In this document: piece by piece, positions 1 to 11,800 of the stretch | Layout of the letters: each line of letters begins with the position of its first letter | How positions within the stretch are numbered: position 1 is the stretch's first letter | Source: a bacterium | GTDB lineage: Bacteria; Oederibacteriota; CAKKQC01 | Reading direction: 5' to 3' | Length of the DNA: 64,000 nt | NCBI GenBank assembly: GCA_919901855.1 | Contig: CAKKQC010000040.1 | Location: 153,660-217,659 of the forward strand | The notes under the pieces: generated by a model | What the model saw: the letters and a program-made list of their open reading frames with translations, nothing else | The model's database searches: none | Told to the model about the DNA's origin: nothing | Translations under genes and position numbers: made by a program

Positions 1-2796
1 GGCGCGCGCGCGGCCAACCCGGCCCAATTCGCGATCACGGTGTCGATGGTGCCTGCGCCCGTGCCGGCGGTTTCCAAGACGGTCACGCCGGCCGTGCCGG
101 GCATCGGCGGGCCCTTGGCCTACCGCATCGTGGTCACGAACGGGGGCGCGGGAACGGTCACGTCCCTGACGGTCGTTGACACGGTTTCGCCCGTCTTCGT
201 GAACCCGGTCACGGACCAGCCGGGCGGGTTCGGCGCGCCGGTCGTGACGCAGGTGCCGGGCGCCGGCACCCGGTACGAGTGGAGCGCCGGGAGCCTGAGT
301 ATGGGCCCCAATGCCTCGCTGACCTTCACGATCACGGGGCAGGCCGGGTTCGTCTGCGCGGCGCAGGCCGTGAGCAACACGGCTTACGTGATCGCGACCG
401 GGCCGGGCGGCACAGCCGCCGTCTTCTCGCCGTCCGCAGGATTCGTCCTCCAGCCCGCGGTGGCCGCACTTTCGGTGGCGAAGTTCATGGCTCCGGTGAG
501 CCCAGTGGTGGGCGGGCCCGTGACCTACACCCTCGTCGTGACCAACACGGGGGCGGCCACGGTGACGTCGCTGGTCGTCACGGATACGGTCTCGCCGGTC
601 GTGACCGGGGCGGCGACCCAGCAGCCCGCGCCGTTCGGCGCGCCCGCGGTCGTTTCCGGAACGTCGGGGACGCTCTATGCCTGGAGCGCGGCGGTGGCCA
701 TGACCCCGGGCCTGACGTACACGTTCACGGTTTCGGGGACGGTCGGGCCGGTGACGGCGACCACGACCATCGGGAACACGGCCTACGCTTCGGGGGCGGC
801 GGGTTGCGCGCCGGTTCAGGATTCGGCGCCGGGGCCGGCGTTCACGGTCGCGGGCGCGGCAGCCCTGGTGGCCACGGCGACGGCCACCCCGTCCCCCGTG
901 TGCTCCGGGGCACCGGTCCTCGTTGTCGTGAACATCACGAACACGGGGACGGTGGCGGCGAACGGCGTGAACGTCAGTCCGTTCCTGACCTCGGGGGGCG
1001 GCTCGTTCGGGGCCTTCGCCGGGCCGACGCCGGCCCTCCCGGCCGTGATTCCGGGGGGAGGGTCCCAGTCCTTCTCCTGGACGACGTCGGGCGGGGTTTC
1101 GGGCGCGGCCTGGGTGACGACGACGGCGACGGGGACCGATGCGGTCAGCCTTCTGCCCGTGGCCTCGGGCGCGGCGACGACGGGGGTCGTGACCGTGAAC
1201 GCCCCGGCGGTACTCGCCGGGGCGCTGTCGGTGCCGCCGACGGCGTCGGTGGGGCAGACGGTCACGGTGGCGATGACGGTTACCAATACGGGCGACGTGA
1301 ATGCGACGGGGGTGGGGGTGAGCGCGACCACATCAGCGGGATCCGGCACCTTCGGGGCCGTGCCCGCCAGCCAGACGATTGCGCCCGCCGGGAGCTGGAC
1401 CTACGCGTGGAGCTACACCGTGGGTACGGCGGGCACCAACTCGTTCAGCGTGACCGCATCCGGGCTCACGTGCGGGTCGACCCCCGTGTCGATACTCGGC
1501 ACCGGGACGTTGAATGCGGTCGCGGCGGCCGCGTTCTCGGCCACCTTGATCGTGACGACGCCGGGCACCACCGTCCAGGGCCGGCTGGTCGTCGTGACGC
1601 TGACCGTCACCAACACGGGGTCGGCGAACGCCAACGGCGTGACCGCGAACCTGACGCCTGGCGGCGTCACGGGTACGTTCGGCGGACCGATCCCCGCCGG
1701 GCCGGTCGTCATCGCCGGCGGCGGATCGGCCCAGACGTTCATCTGGACCTACACGACCACGGGGGCGGGCGGGCTGTCGTTCAACGCGAGCGCGGGGGGG
1801 ACGGACGCCAACAGCGGGTCCCCGGTCGGCACGGGCGGGCTCACGTCGTCCGGGATCACCGTCCAGACGCAGGCGCAGCTCGTCGTGAGTTCCCTCGATG
1901 TCCTGGCCGGGATCCGCGTTGGCGAGGTGCTCTCGGCGACGGTCACCGTCCAGAACACGGGACAGGCGGATGCGAATGGGGTGACGATGGTCAGGCTCGT
2001 GGGGGATCCGAACGGGGCGCTGGGCGCTCCTTCTCCGGCGATGCCGGCGCCGTTCACGCTGGTCGGAGGCGCCAGCTCGTCCTTCGCTTGGGTTTACCCG
2101 AGCACGTCATGCGGCCCGCTGACGGTGTCGCTCACCGTTACCGGGACCGAGGCGTTGACGGGGGCTCCGCTCTTCGCGAGCGCGATGGCTTCCTCCGGGG
2201 TCGCGGGCCTTCCGTCGTTCGTGGTCATGAGCGCCAACCCGGCCCGGGGCAAGGTCGGCACGCTCTCGACGATCTCGGTGACCGTCTACGACTCCTGCGC
2301 GCCGGCCCAGCGGGTGCCGGGGGTCGCGGTCAGCCTCGCGGTCATCCTCGGGAACGGCGTGGTCGAGGCGCCCGCGGGGACGACGTCGACGAGCGGCGTC
2401 TACGGGTCCCGGTTCCGGCTGGGGACGACGGTGGGGACCAACGGGGTCCGGGCCGACGTCGCGGGCACGACCGGCGGCACCGTGTTCGTCGAGGGCACGA
2501 CGCCGGGGGAGGTCCAGGACTTCCTGACGAAGAACTTCTTCGATCCAAGACGTGGACAGAAGGTCCAGGTTCGCGTCTTCGTGCCGGCCGCGGTCCGCGT
2601 CTCCGTCCGGGTCTACAACCTGGCCGCGGAGCTCATCCGCGTGGTCCGCGAGGAGGATGTCCAGCCCGGGCTGACGGCCTGGGAATGGGACGGTCGGAAC
2701 GAGGCGGGCCAGATCGTCGGAAACGGCACTTATTTCATCCAAATTGTGGCCGGGAAGGACACCCAGATCAGGCGGGTCATCGTCCTCAAGCAGTGA
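1..2796 (+). CDS. Secreted DUF11/CARDB repeat protein with FlgD-like C-terminal domain (5' truncated)
   Basis: The reading frame is open from the first base of the window, so the true start lies upstream; GTG at 40 is only the first internal start codon. The visible 931 codons read as two DUF11-like domains (about 40-470 and 470-860), three CARDB-like domains (860-1870), a fourth CARDB-like domain (1870-2205), a Big_1-like Ig domain (2210-2500) and a FlgD-like Ig tail (2510-2796) ending in the NGTYFIQIVAG motif and RRVIVLKQ. The order of its last six domains is the same as that of the end of the giant downstream protein, so the two are paralogues. Seen: domain order and tail. Family knowledge: such tails are found on proteins exported to the surface of diderm bacteria. 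Inferred: a surface-attached or secreted structural/adhesive protein. No catalytic motif is visible. Confidence 0.85.
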   Translation, partial: GARAANPAQFAITVSMVPAPVPAVSKTVTPAVPGIGGPLAYRIVVTNGGAGTVTSLTVVDTVSPVFVNPVTDQPGGFGAPVVTQVPGAGTRYEWSAGSLSMGPNASLTFTITGQAGFVCAAQAVSNTAYVIATGPGGTAAVFSPSAGFVLQPAVAALSVAKFMAPVSPVVGGPVTYTLVVTNTGAATVTSLVVTDTVSPVVTGAATQQPAPFGAPAVVSGTSGTLYAWSAAVAMTPGLTYTFTVSGTVGPVTATTTIGNTAYASGAAGCAPVQDSAPGPAFTVAGAAALVATATATPSPVCSGAPVLVVVNITNTGTVAANGVNVSPFLTSGGGSFGAFAGPTPALPAVIPGGGSQSFSWTTSGGVSGAAWVTTTATGTDAVSLLPVASGAATTGVVTVNAPAVLAGALSVPPTASVGQTVTVAMTVTNTGDVNATGVGVSATTSAGSGTFGAVPASQTIAPAGSWTYAWSYTVGTAGTNSFSVTASGLTCGSTPVSILGTGTLNAVAAAAFSATLIVTTPGTTVQGRLVVVTLTVTNTGSANANGVTANLTPGGVTGTFGGPIPAGPVVIAGGGSAQTFIWTYTTTGAGGLSFNASAGGTDANSGSPVGTGGLTSSGITVQTQAQLVVSSLDVLAGIRVGEVLSATVTVQNTGQADANGVTMVRLVGDPNGALGAPSPAMPAPFTLVGGASSSFAWVYPSTSCGPLTVSLTVTGTEALTGAPLFASAMASSGVAGLPSFVVMSANPARGKVGTLSTISVTVYDSCAPAQRVPGVAVSLAVILGNGVVEAPAGTTSTSGVYGSRFRLGTTVGTNGVRADVAGTTGGTVFVEGTTPGEVQDFLTKNFFDPRRGQKVQVRVFVPAAVRVSVRVYNLAAELIRVVREEDVQPGLTAWEWDGRNEAGQIVGNGTYFIQIVAGKDTQIRRVIVLKQ

Positions 2797-2816
2797 CGGC
2801 GGGCACATCTTCAGAG

Positions 2817-2847
2817 CCCCAGAGGGGTAAAATACCCGTATCTGGGG
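2817..2847 (+). promoter_or_regulatory. Imperfect hairpin between the two surface-protein genes
   Basis: The outer arms CCCCAGA (2817-2823) and TCTGGGG (2841-2847) pair perfectly. Inside them GGGTA (2825-2829) pairs with TACCC (2833-2837) around an AAA loop. It lies 20 bases after the upstream stop and 6 bases before the proposed TTG start of the giant gene. No T-run follows, so it is not a classical intrinsic terminator. It could be an RNA processing, attenuation or translation-control structure. TAAAAT at 2828-2833 inside it also resembles a -10 element, without a clear -35. Confidence 0.4.
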
Positions 2848-2853
2848 CATGTC

Positions 2854-5800
2854 TTGAGCAGGCGGTGCGACTCGACTGACGGTTCGAACACAATCCGGGC
2901 GCTATCAATTCGCCTGGCCCTTCCTATGTTGCTCTGGGCTTCCGCGAGCGTCGCGGCCGACCCATTCGATCCCGTAGACGACCTGCGCATTTCCGGGAAC
3001 TGGGTGACCGCGCTCTCGACCACGGCCTGGTCCCAGCCGCACACGCTCGACGCCGTCGATGCCGTGGACTGGTACCGGGTCTGGCTGTCGGAAGGCGTCA
3101 GTTACGTCTTTTCTTCCACCTTCACCGGGGCGGCGGCGTCGATGGGAGCCGGCGACGTCCGGGCGTGGCTCTACGACGATCCGGTCAGCATGACCGCGGT
3201 GGGCAGTGACGACGACGGGGGCGGCAATTCGCAGTTCAACCTGTCGTACACGGCGATGGTGAGCGGCACGCACTATCTCGAGGTGCGCACCTACACCCTC
3301 GGGCAGACGTGGGCCGGTGCGGTCCGGGTTTTTACCGAGCCCGCCCGGCTCGCATCCAGCCTCTCCATGGTGCCTTACGTCGTCCCGGTGGGCGGATGGA
3401 CGGAGGTGCGACTAACGGTAACCAACACCGGCGGTACGGTGGCGAACGCGGTCCTGCCCGCCCTCCAGATCAACACGGGCGCGGCCGCGGTGGCATTGAT
3501 CGGCGGTCCCGTGCCCCCGGGGCCGATCCCGCTGTCGCCGGGGAACGCGGTCACGTTCGTGTGGACGTACAGCGGGAGCGGAGCGGGGATCGTCCGGTTC
3601 ACGGGGACGGCCGCGGGCACCGAGGCCGGGACCGGGGCGCCCAAGCTCGGAGCCGCGTCGGGCAACCTGATCGTGACCACGCTGGTGGGGGCCTTGTCGG
3701 TCGTGCCGGGGACTCCGGTCGGCGGCACGATGGCGCAGGTGATCTTGACCGTGACCAACCAGGGGGCGGCGGTCGCGAACGGGGTCACCGTGACGGTGTG
3801 GAACGATGCGGCGGATGGCGAATGGACATTCGCGAGCGGTCCCGTGCCGGCCGGCCCCCAGACGATCGGGCCGGGGGCCTCGCTCTCGTTCGCCTGGTCG
3901 TACAGCGTGGCGGGATGCTCGGCCGCCGTGTTCACGGCAACCGCTACCGGTTCGACCGGTGTGGCGATGGCCTCGCGGCTGGCCGTGCCGACGAGCGACG
4001 CCTTCGACCCCGCCGACGACGACGGGATGACGACGCCCACGGTGCTAACGCCCACGCTGGTGATGCAGTCGCACGGTCCGCACCGGCTGTGCGCCGGCGA
4101 TCTCGCGGACTGGTTCCAGATACCGCTGAATATCGGGGAGACCATCATCCTGACCTCCACGTACGCGGGAGCGGCGGTGTCGATCGGGGACGGAGACACC
4201 TACGGCGAGCTTTACAGCGATGCGGCCGGGACGAATGAAGTCGCCTACGACGACGACAGCGGCGACGCCAACCGCCAGTTCCGTGTCTCTTACATGGCCG
4301 AAGCGACGCAGACCTACTATCTCCGGGCTCGGACTTACACCGCGGGATCCCGTTGGCAGGGGTCGATCCGGTACTGGAAGATCGCGGCTCCGATCGCGCC
4401 GCCGGCGCCGGGCGTTACCGCCGTTCCGGGGCCGCATCAGGTCACGCTGTCCTGGCCGCTGCTCAACACCAGCCCGACCTCGGGACTGCCCATCAGCGCC
4501 TACCAGGTCATGCGGGCGACGGGGCCGCTGGGCCCGTTCTCGGTGCTCAAGTGGATCGGGGCTCCTGCGGGCGGGTTCTCCGGCACGGGGACCACGATCT
4601 TCGTCGATCCGTCGGCCAGCCCGGCGTACGGACATACCTGGTATTACCGCGTGAGGATTCGCGACAGCTTCCCCGCGTTCTCCGATGCGCTGGTTGTCTC
4701 GGCAAAGCCCGAGTGGTCCGGCTGGCACCGGTTCCGCGGCGATGCGTTCCTCTCCGGCCGGTCCCCGGTGTCCGTGCCGGACCGGCTCGAGTTCATGTGG
4801 AAGACCGCGGTCCTGCCGAACGGGCTCCACCAGGCGGTCCAGCACAAGGGGACCGTCTACCTCACCGATACGGGAGGCGCTCTGCGGCCCTACGACGCGT
4901 TCACGGGCGTGGCGGGGACGCCGGTGGCAAACAGCACGAACCCCATCTACATGGCGCCCATGGTCGGCCTCGACGAGATCATCTATTACTCGGCCATGGA
5001 CTCCAACGGTAAGACCGGGCTGTACGCCTGGAACATGCCGGGGCTCGGGGTGAAGTACGGGGCGATCATGACCTCGTCGAAGGGGTATGAGGGGGCCTGG
5101 ATGAACCTCTCGATGCTGGCGCCCGGCGAGGTCTTCACCGCCAACGACTACGGCGACTACTATCTGCTCGACGCGACTCCAGCGGTTGATTGGAAATACG
5201 TCGACATGCCTGGGCAGATCGGCGGGTCCGCCGTGCTCATGAACGGGGATGTGGTGTCGTTGCAGTGGACGACCGCCGGCGATGTGCTGTGCCTCACGCC
5301 GGAAGGCGATGTCCGGTGGACCTTCTCTATGGGGTTCTACCCTTCCGGCAAGTCCTACGAATCGAACCTCGCGGTCGGTCCCGATGGGACCGTTTTCGCC
5401 GCCACGGGCGACTCCAAGGCGGCTACGAATTACCTGTTTGCGATCCACCCGAAGACCGGAGCGCAGATCTGGACGGTGTCGGTGCCCGGGATGATAGGCG
5501 GGATCGCTTGTGGTCTGGACGGCTTCGTCTACCTGACGCGTACTGATGTCGGACAGGGATTCGTCCAGAAGGTGACTCCCGGGGGTAGCCTCCTCTGGAC
5601 GGTCACGCTGGGCGGGGGAGCCGGGGGAGAGGCGGCGCCGCCCGTCCTAACGGCGAACGATCGAATCCTGGTCGCCTACAAGGTGGGGACGACTGAGAAT
5701 GGCCTCGCGCTCCTGCGGGCCTCGGATGGCGGCTTCCTGTGGGACTGGCGGTCGGGCACCGCCACGGTGGCCAACGCTCTCGCCGCGCCGATCCTGACGC

Positions 5801-8800
5801 CCCAGGGCCGCGTGTATGCGTCTCTCGACAAGATCATGGCCTCGTTCGCGGTGCCGCCCGTCGTCTCCCTGACCAAGCAGGTGTCGGCGCCGGTGGCCGT
5901 GGCCGGAGACCAGTTGACCTACACGATCGCGTGGAGCAACGCGAGCGTCACCACCGCGACCAACGTCTGGATCTGGGACACGCTTCCGGGCTGGTGCGCG
6001 TACGCGAACCCGAGCCTCGCGGTCAGGGTGCCGGCGGCGGTGACCGTGAGCGCGCTGAGCGCGACCGGGCTGTCCGGGCCCTGGGCGGCAGGGGAGCCCG
6101 CCAACGGCGCGGTCGCGCCCCGGATCATGGAGTGGCTCGTCTCGAGCATTCCCCCGTTCACGAGCGGCTCGCTTTCGTACACCGTGAACCTGAGCCTCAC
6201 CATCACGGGTTCGCCGGCCCTGATTTCGAACCAGGCCAGCGGGACCTGGTTCTTCGGTTCCACGACCACGATGCAGTCGAGTGGGGTGGTCATGACGACG
6301 GCGTGGGGGAGCCCGGCTGTCGCCCTCAACGTGCGGCGTCCCGATCCCGTGTACGCCGCGGCCGGCGAAGTCCAGACCTGGCGGATCGACATGGGCAACA
6401 CCGCGGTGTCCGCGACGGCATTCAACCTCGTGCTCACGAGCCGCACCTTCAACGGCCGGGCCTACGAGGCGGGGAGCCTCTCGACGTGGGTGGGCGGGGT
6501 GGGGACGGTGACGTCTTCGTGGGCGACCGCAGGCGGGGGGCCGTGGACGCCGGGAGAGCCCGCCGGCGGGACGCAGGAGCCGCTCCTGCTGAGGTGGACC
6601 GTCGCGCAACTACTTCCCGGGATGAGCGGGTACGTACAGTGGCAGGTGCGCCCGGTGGCAACGGGGAGCTCCCGGCTGGGCGTCACGCTCTCGGCCACGT
6701 TCTCGTGCGATCCGTCGCTCGCCATCGGCCGGGCGGTGTCTCCCGACGACATCGAGCGCGGCGGTCGCGTCGATCTCCCCATGCAGTGGATCAGGCTGCA
6801 CGACGGGGCGTGGCCCCGCCACGGCACGCCCCAGAGCGGTCGGGCCGTCGCCGTGGACCCGGGCGGCAACGTGATCGCGGTCGGGTACGACGACCTCACG
6901 GCGTTCGGGATGAACCACGACTTCCTGATCCGGAAGTACGACCCGGCGGGGACCCTGATCTGGAGCCTGACGTACAACTTCAACGCCGCGGTGCCGAACA
7001 CGGACGAGGCGTTCGGGGTGGCGACGGACGCCACGGGGAACATCGTGGTGGCGGGGAACACGGTGCTGGCGAAGACGGACTGGCTGGTTCTGAAGCTCGA
7101 CCCGTCGGGGGCGATCCTGTGGACGCGGACGCTGAACGCGCTGGGGAACGGCGACGACTTCGTGGGCGGGTCGACGGGCACTAGCGGGTTCGGGAATCCC
7201 GTGGGCATCGACGCGAGCGGGAGCATCTACGTGGCGGGGACGGAGCGGAACGCGAGCTTCCAGAACGCGTGGCTGATCGCGAAGTACGACCCGGCGGGCA
7301 CGTTGCTCTGGACGAAGACGTGGAATGGAGCGGCGTCGGGAGGCAGTACCGCAAACGCGATTGCCGTGGATCCGGCCGGCAACTTCGTCGTGGCGGGCAC
7401 GGCCGGCTTCGGGGGATCGGGGACCGAACTGGTCCGCAAGTACGACTCCGGCGGGAACGAGGTCTGGACGACGTCGTGGACCAACCCGGCGGCGATGATG
7501 GGGCTGGGCGCCCTCGGGGTCGGTCTCGACCGGGACGGGAACGTGTTGGCGGCCTGTTTCGAGAGCCTCCAGTGCATGCAGGGGGACTGGAAGATCCGGA
7601 AGCTGGATCCGCTCGGGATCCCCCTGTGGGAGCGCGGATTCGATGCGGGGGGCGGATGCTCCGAGGACGAGCCGTACGGGGTCGCGGTCGACGGGGCCGG
7701 GAACTGGCTGGTGGGGGGGATGGCCAGGCCGCCATCCGTGCCGGGGTACTGGATGCTGCGCAAATATGATCCGGCCGGCAACCTGGTGGACGCGATCGCC
7801 CGGAACGATCTCACGGACTCTGGCGGGTTCCCCGGCACGCGCCTCCTGGGGGTGGCCGCCGCGGCGGGGAGCCAGGACGCCTGCCTCGCCGGGGACGAAC
7901 AGATGCTGGAGGGCAACTACGACATGGCGGTGGCCCGGTACGCGACGGCGCCGTTCAGCGCGCCGTCGCCTCCGGTCACGCTCACGGCGAACGCGACGGG
8001 GTTCGCGATCACCGTAGGCTGGTCGCAGGCTGGCGCCGGGACGAACCCGGTGGCGGGCTACCGGATCTACCGCCAGACCTGGCCGGGCGTGCTTTCGACG
8101 GCGGGGGTGCTGGTGGCCACCGTTGCGGGCGCGACGTCGACGTACTACCGGGACGCGTTCGTAGTGCCGGGCGTCCAGTATTCCTATCGCGTCCTCGCGG
8201 TCGATACCGCAGGCGTGCCGGGCTACCTCTCGCCCGAGGGGTGGGCGGCGATCACGGGGTCGCCCGCGTGCGTGCACAAGCAGGGCTCGCCGGCGGGGCC
8301 GATGTGCGTGGGTGCGGTGATGACCTACACGATCTCGTGGAGCAACGCCGGCGCGGTGACGGTGACCGGGCTCACGATCACGGACACCCTGCCGGGGGCG
8401 GTCGGGTATGTGGGGGCGAGTCTCGTGACGTGGATGCAAGCCGACGGGTCGGGGACGCCGGGGCTCTCGGCCTCGGCGTACGCGCCGTCGCTGGGCGGCC
8501 CGTGGACGCCCGGCCAACCCGCCAACGGGACCGTGGGCGTGGTCCTGCGGTGGGTCGTGAACCGGGTGGTGCCGGGGGCGTCCGGGTATCTCACGTTCCA
8601 GGCGGCCGTGCAGGACAGCGGGGCGCTGGGCGACGGGGCGTCGTTCGGAAACCAGGCGTCGTCCACGAGTTCGATCACGAGCGATCCGCTGATGACCGAG
8701 GCGGCGGCGAACACGGCCAGCCGGCCCCCGCTTCCCGTGTCGCTCTATCTCAGGAATCCGGACCCGCTCTATGCCTCCATCGGCGACGCGATCCAGTATG

Positions 8801-11800
8801 CGCTGACGGTCTCCAACGGCAGTTCGGTGACGGTTACGAACCTGGCGGTCATGACGCGGCCGGGCATGTTCGCGAACCGGTCGTACGTCACGCCGTCATT
8901 CAGTGCCCTGATCCTGGGTTCGAACGTGACCTCGTCGGCTTGGGGCGTCACCGAGTTCGGACCGTGGATACCGGGAGAGCCGCCCGACGGCACGGCCGAT
9001 CCGGTCTACGTGCGCTGGACCTTCGACGTGCTGAGGCCCGGGGGGGCGGGTACCATCCAGTTCCGGGCGCGGGCGCTCGCCGGTGGGACGACCATGCTCT
9101 ATGGGTACGCCGGGGCCACGGGTGATACGGGGGTGGGGTGCCGTGCCGGCTTGCCCTACACGACCACGGACACCGGCGAACGCCTCTTCCCGCCCCCGTT
9201 GGCATGGATCCGGCTGACGTCTACGGGCGCAGTGAACATGGGGTCGGGGTCCGTGGACGTCGCCTACGGGGTGGCCGTGGATGCGTCCGGCGGCGTCGTG
9301 GTGGCGGGCGCGGGCGACCGGAGCGACATCTTCCAGGGCAAGAACTGGCTCGTGCGGAAGTACGACGCCGCCGGGAATCCGGGCTGGACCGACAACTTCG
9401 ACTCGGGGATGGGCGACGACAAGGCGGAGGCGGTCGCCATGGACGGCGTGGGCAACGCCTACGTGGCCGGGGTTACGGGCGGGTCGGACTGGCTCGTGCG
9501 CAAGTACGGCCCGGGCGGCGGCCTCCTGTGGAACCAGACGTACAACGGACCGGGCAGCAGCATGGACGAGGCGACCTCCATCGCCGTGGACGCAATGAGC
9601 GGGAGCGTCTACGTCGGCGGCTGGCAGTGGACGGGCGGGGCGGCGGGGTACGAGTGGGCGGTGCGCAAGTACGATTCCGGGGGCGGACTCGTCTGGATGC
9701 AATCCGGCAACGGCCCGCGCGCCAACAGCGAGTACCTCTATGGCGTGGCCGTGGACCCGTGGGGCGACATCGTGGCTGGCGGGCACGAGACGAACCTGTC
9801 GACCGGCCAGGACGTGTCCGTGGCGATGTGGGACGCCACGGGGTCGCTCCTCTGGAGCCGGAGCTGGGCTGCATCCGGCATGTCGGACGACGAGGCGAGG
9901 GCCGTGGCCACGGACCGGAACGGGAACGTGTATGTCGCCGGCATCTCGAATCCCGCCTCGGCGTACAACTGGCTGGTCCAGAAGTACGACAACGCGGGCA
10001 ACCTGGTGTGGACCCGCAAGTACGCGAATCCCGGCAACAGCAACAACTGCGGGGCGTACGGGATCACGGTGGACGACGCCGGCAATGTGGTCGTGACGGG
10101 ACAGGTCGACTACGGGATGAGCACCGAGGACATGTGGAACTGGGTGACGCGCAAGTACGACAACGCCGGCAATCTGATAGGTGTCGAGGAACACACGGGC
10201 ATTGTGCCGACGCCGCTGGGCGGAGTGGGGGGGCCTCACGGTAAGGACGGCCTCAATGCCGTGGCGCCGGTGCCCGCGAGCCAGGCGGTCGTGGTCGCGG
10301 GGTCCGAGGATGTGCAGGGCGAGGTCCAGAACTTCGCGGTCGCGAAGTACATACTCACCCCGTGGTCGCCGCCGCAGGCGCCTCTCAACATGACGGCCGC
10401 GGGCGGAGGCCTGCAGGCGGCGCTGTCGTGGACGCCCGCAGCGGCCGGCAGCCGCCCGGTTTCGGGCTACCGGATCTACCGGCAAACTTGGGGCGGCGTG
10501 CGGCCGGTCGTGCAGACGCTCCTGGCCGAGGTGAACGGCCCGGCGTCGGGCGCGTTCACGGACTTCGCGGTGACGGCCGCGACGCGCGTGTACTACCGCA
10601 TCCTGGCCGTGGACGACCAGGGCGCGGAGAGCCGGCTCACGGACGAGGTGGATGTGCTGCCGGTTGTCTCCTTGCCTCCATCCGCGCCGCCGTCGTTGAC
10701 CGCCCTCGGTCAGAACCAGCAGGTTGCCCTGAACTGGGCGCCGTCGACGCAGGGAACCGATCCGCTCGCGTTCTACGACATCTTCCGCGCGACGTGCGCG
10801 GACTGCCCGTACAACATCGTCGGAGGGGTGGCCGCGACGACGACGTCCACGCTCGATCCGGGCGGGCTCGTCAATGGCACGACCTACTGGTACAAGGTGC
10901 GGGCGGGGTCGACCGTTCCCGACTACAGCGCCTTCTCGATGACGGCTTCCGGAACGCCGCTCGACGAGAATCTCAACCCGCCCGGGTGCTTCACTGCCGC
11001 CCAACGTGGGACTTCCAACGTGATCGACCTGGCCTGGTGCTTCGCCCCGGCGGGAACGCACCCCGCGACCGCGTACGCGATCTACCGGACGACATATGCG
11101 GGCCCCGCGCTGGGGGCCGTGGCCGTGGTGGATGCCCTGACGAACGCGGCCGTGGACCGGGTTCCCGCCCCCGGGACCTATTGGTGGCATGCCCGGGCGG
11201 TGGGATCGCTCTCCGATCCGAGCCCGCTGTCGGGCCCGATCGTGATCGCGGGTTCGCCTCCCGGCGTGCCGATGAACCTGACCGCGATCGGGCAGGTCGC
11301 TGCGATCGCGCTGGCGTGGGACGCGTCCGTCGCGGGGACCTACGCCGTGTCCGGGTACTTCGTCTATCGCGGGAGCTTCCCCGGCGGCGAGTCGCCGGCC
11401 TTCATCGCCCGGCTGATCGGCATGTATGCGACCGCGTACACGGACACGGCGATCCTTCCCGGGATCATGTACTACTACACGGTCAACGCCTACGACGCGC
11501 TGCTGCCGATTCCGAACGAGAGCGGAGCGTCGGCGGAGGCAACGGCCGCCGCGCTGGCCCCCCTCGTCGCGGGTGCCGGCACCTGGATCGAGCAGTGGAA
11601 CCCTTCACGGACCTACGTTCCGGGGAGCACATTCTTCCTGCAGGACGTCGCCTCCCCGTCCCGGAAGGTCGGGTACGCGGTCGGGTTCAACGGGACCGTC
11701 CTTAAGACCGTGGACGGCGGGCTGGATTGGAAGCGGCTGGCCTCCTTCGGTGCCGTCACCGACCTCTACGCGGTCGCGTTCAGTGACACCTCGACCGGTG

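Noticed and set aside
2794-2853. Stop-codon readthrough (or selenocysteine) joining the first gene to the giant gene in the same frame
   Set aside because: The FlgD-like tail is always C-terminal, a fresh signal peptide follows the gap, and the hairpin has no SECIS-like features I can recognise.
4700-5860. PQQ-dependent dehydrogenase activity for the PQQ-type propellers of the giant protein
   Set aside because: The blades have the general PQQ/WD look but no dehydrogenase active-site motifs or cytochrome segment; a structural propeller is more likely.
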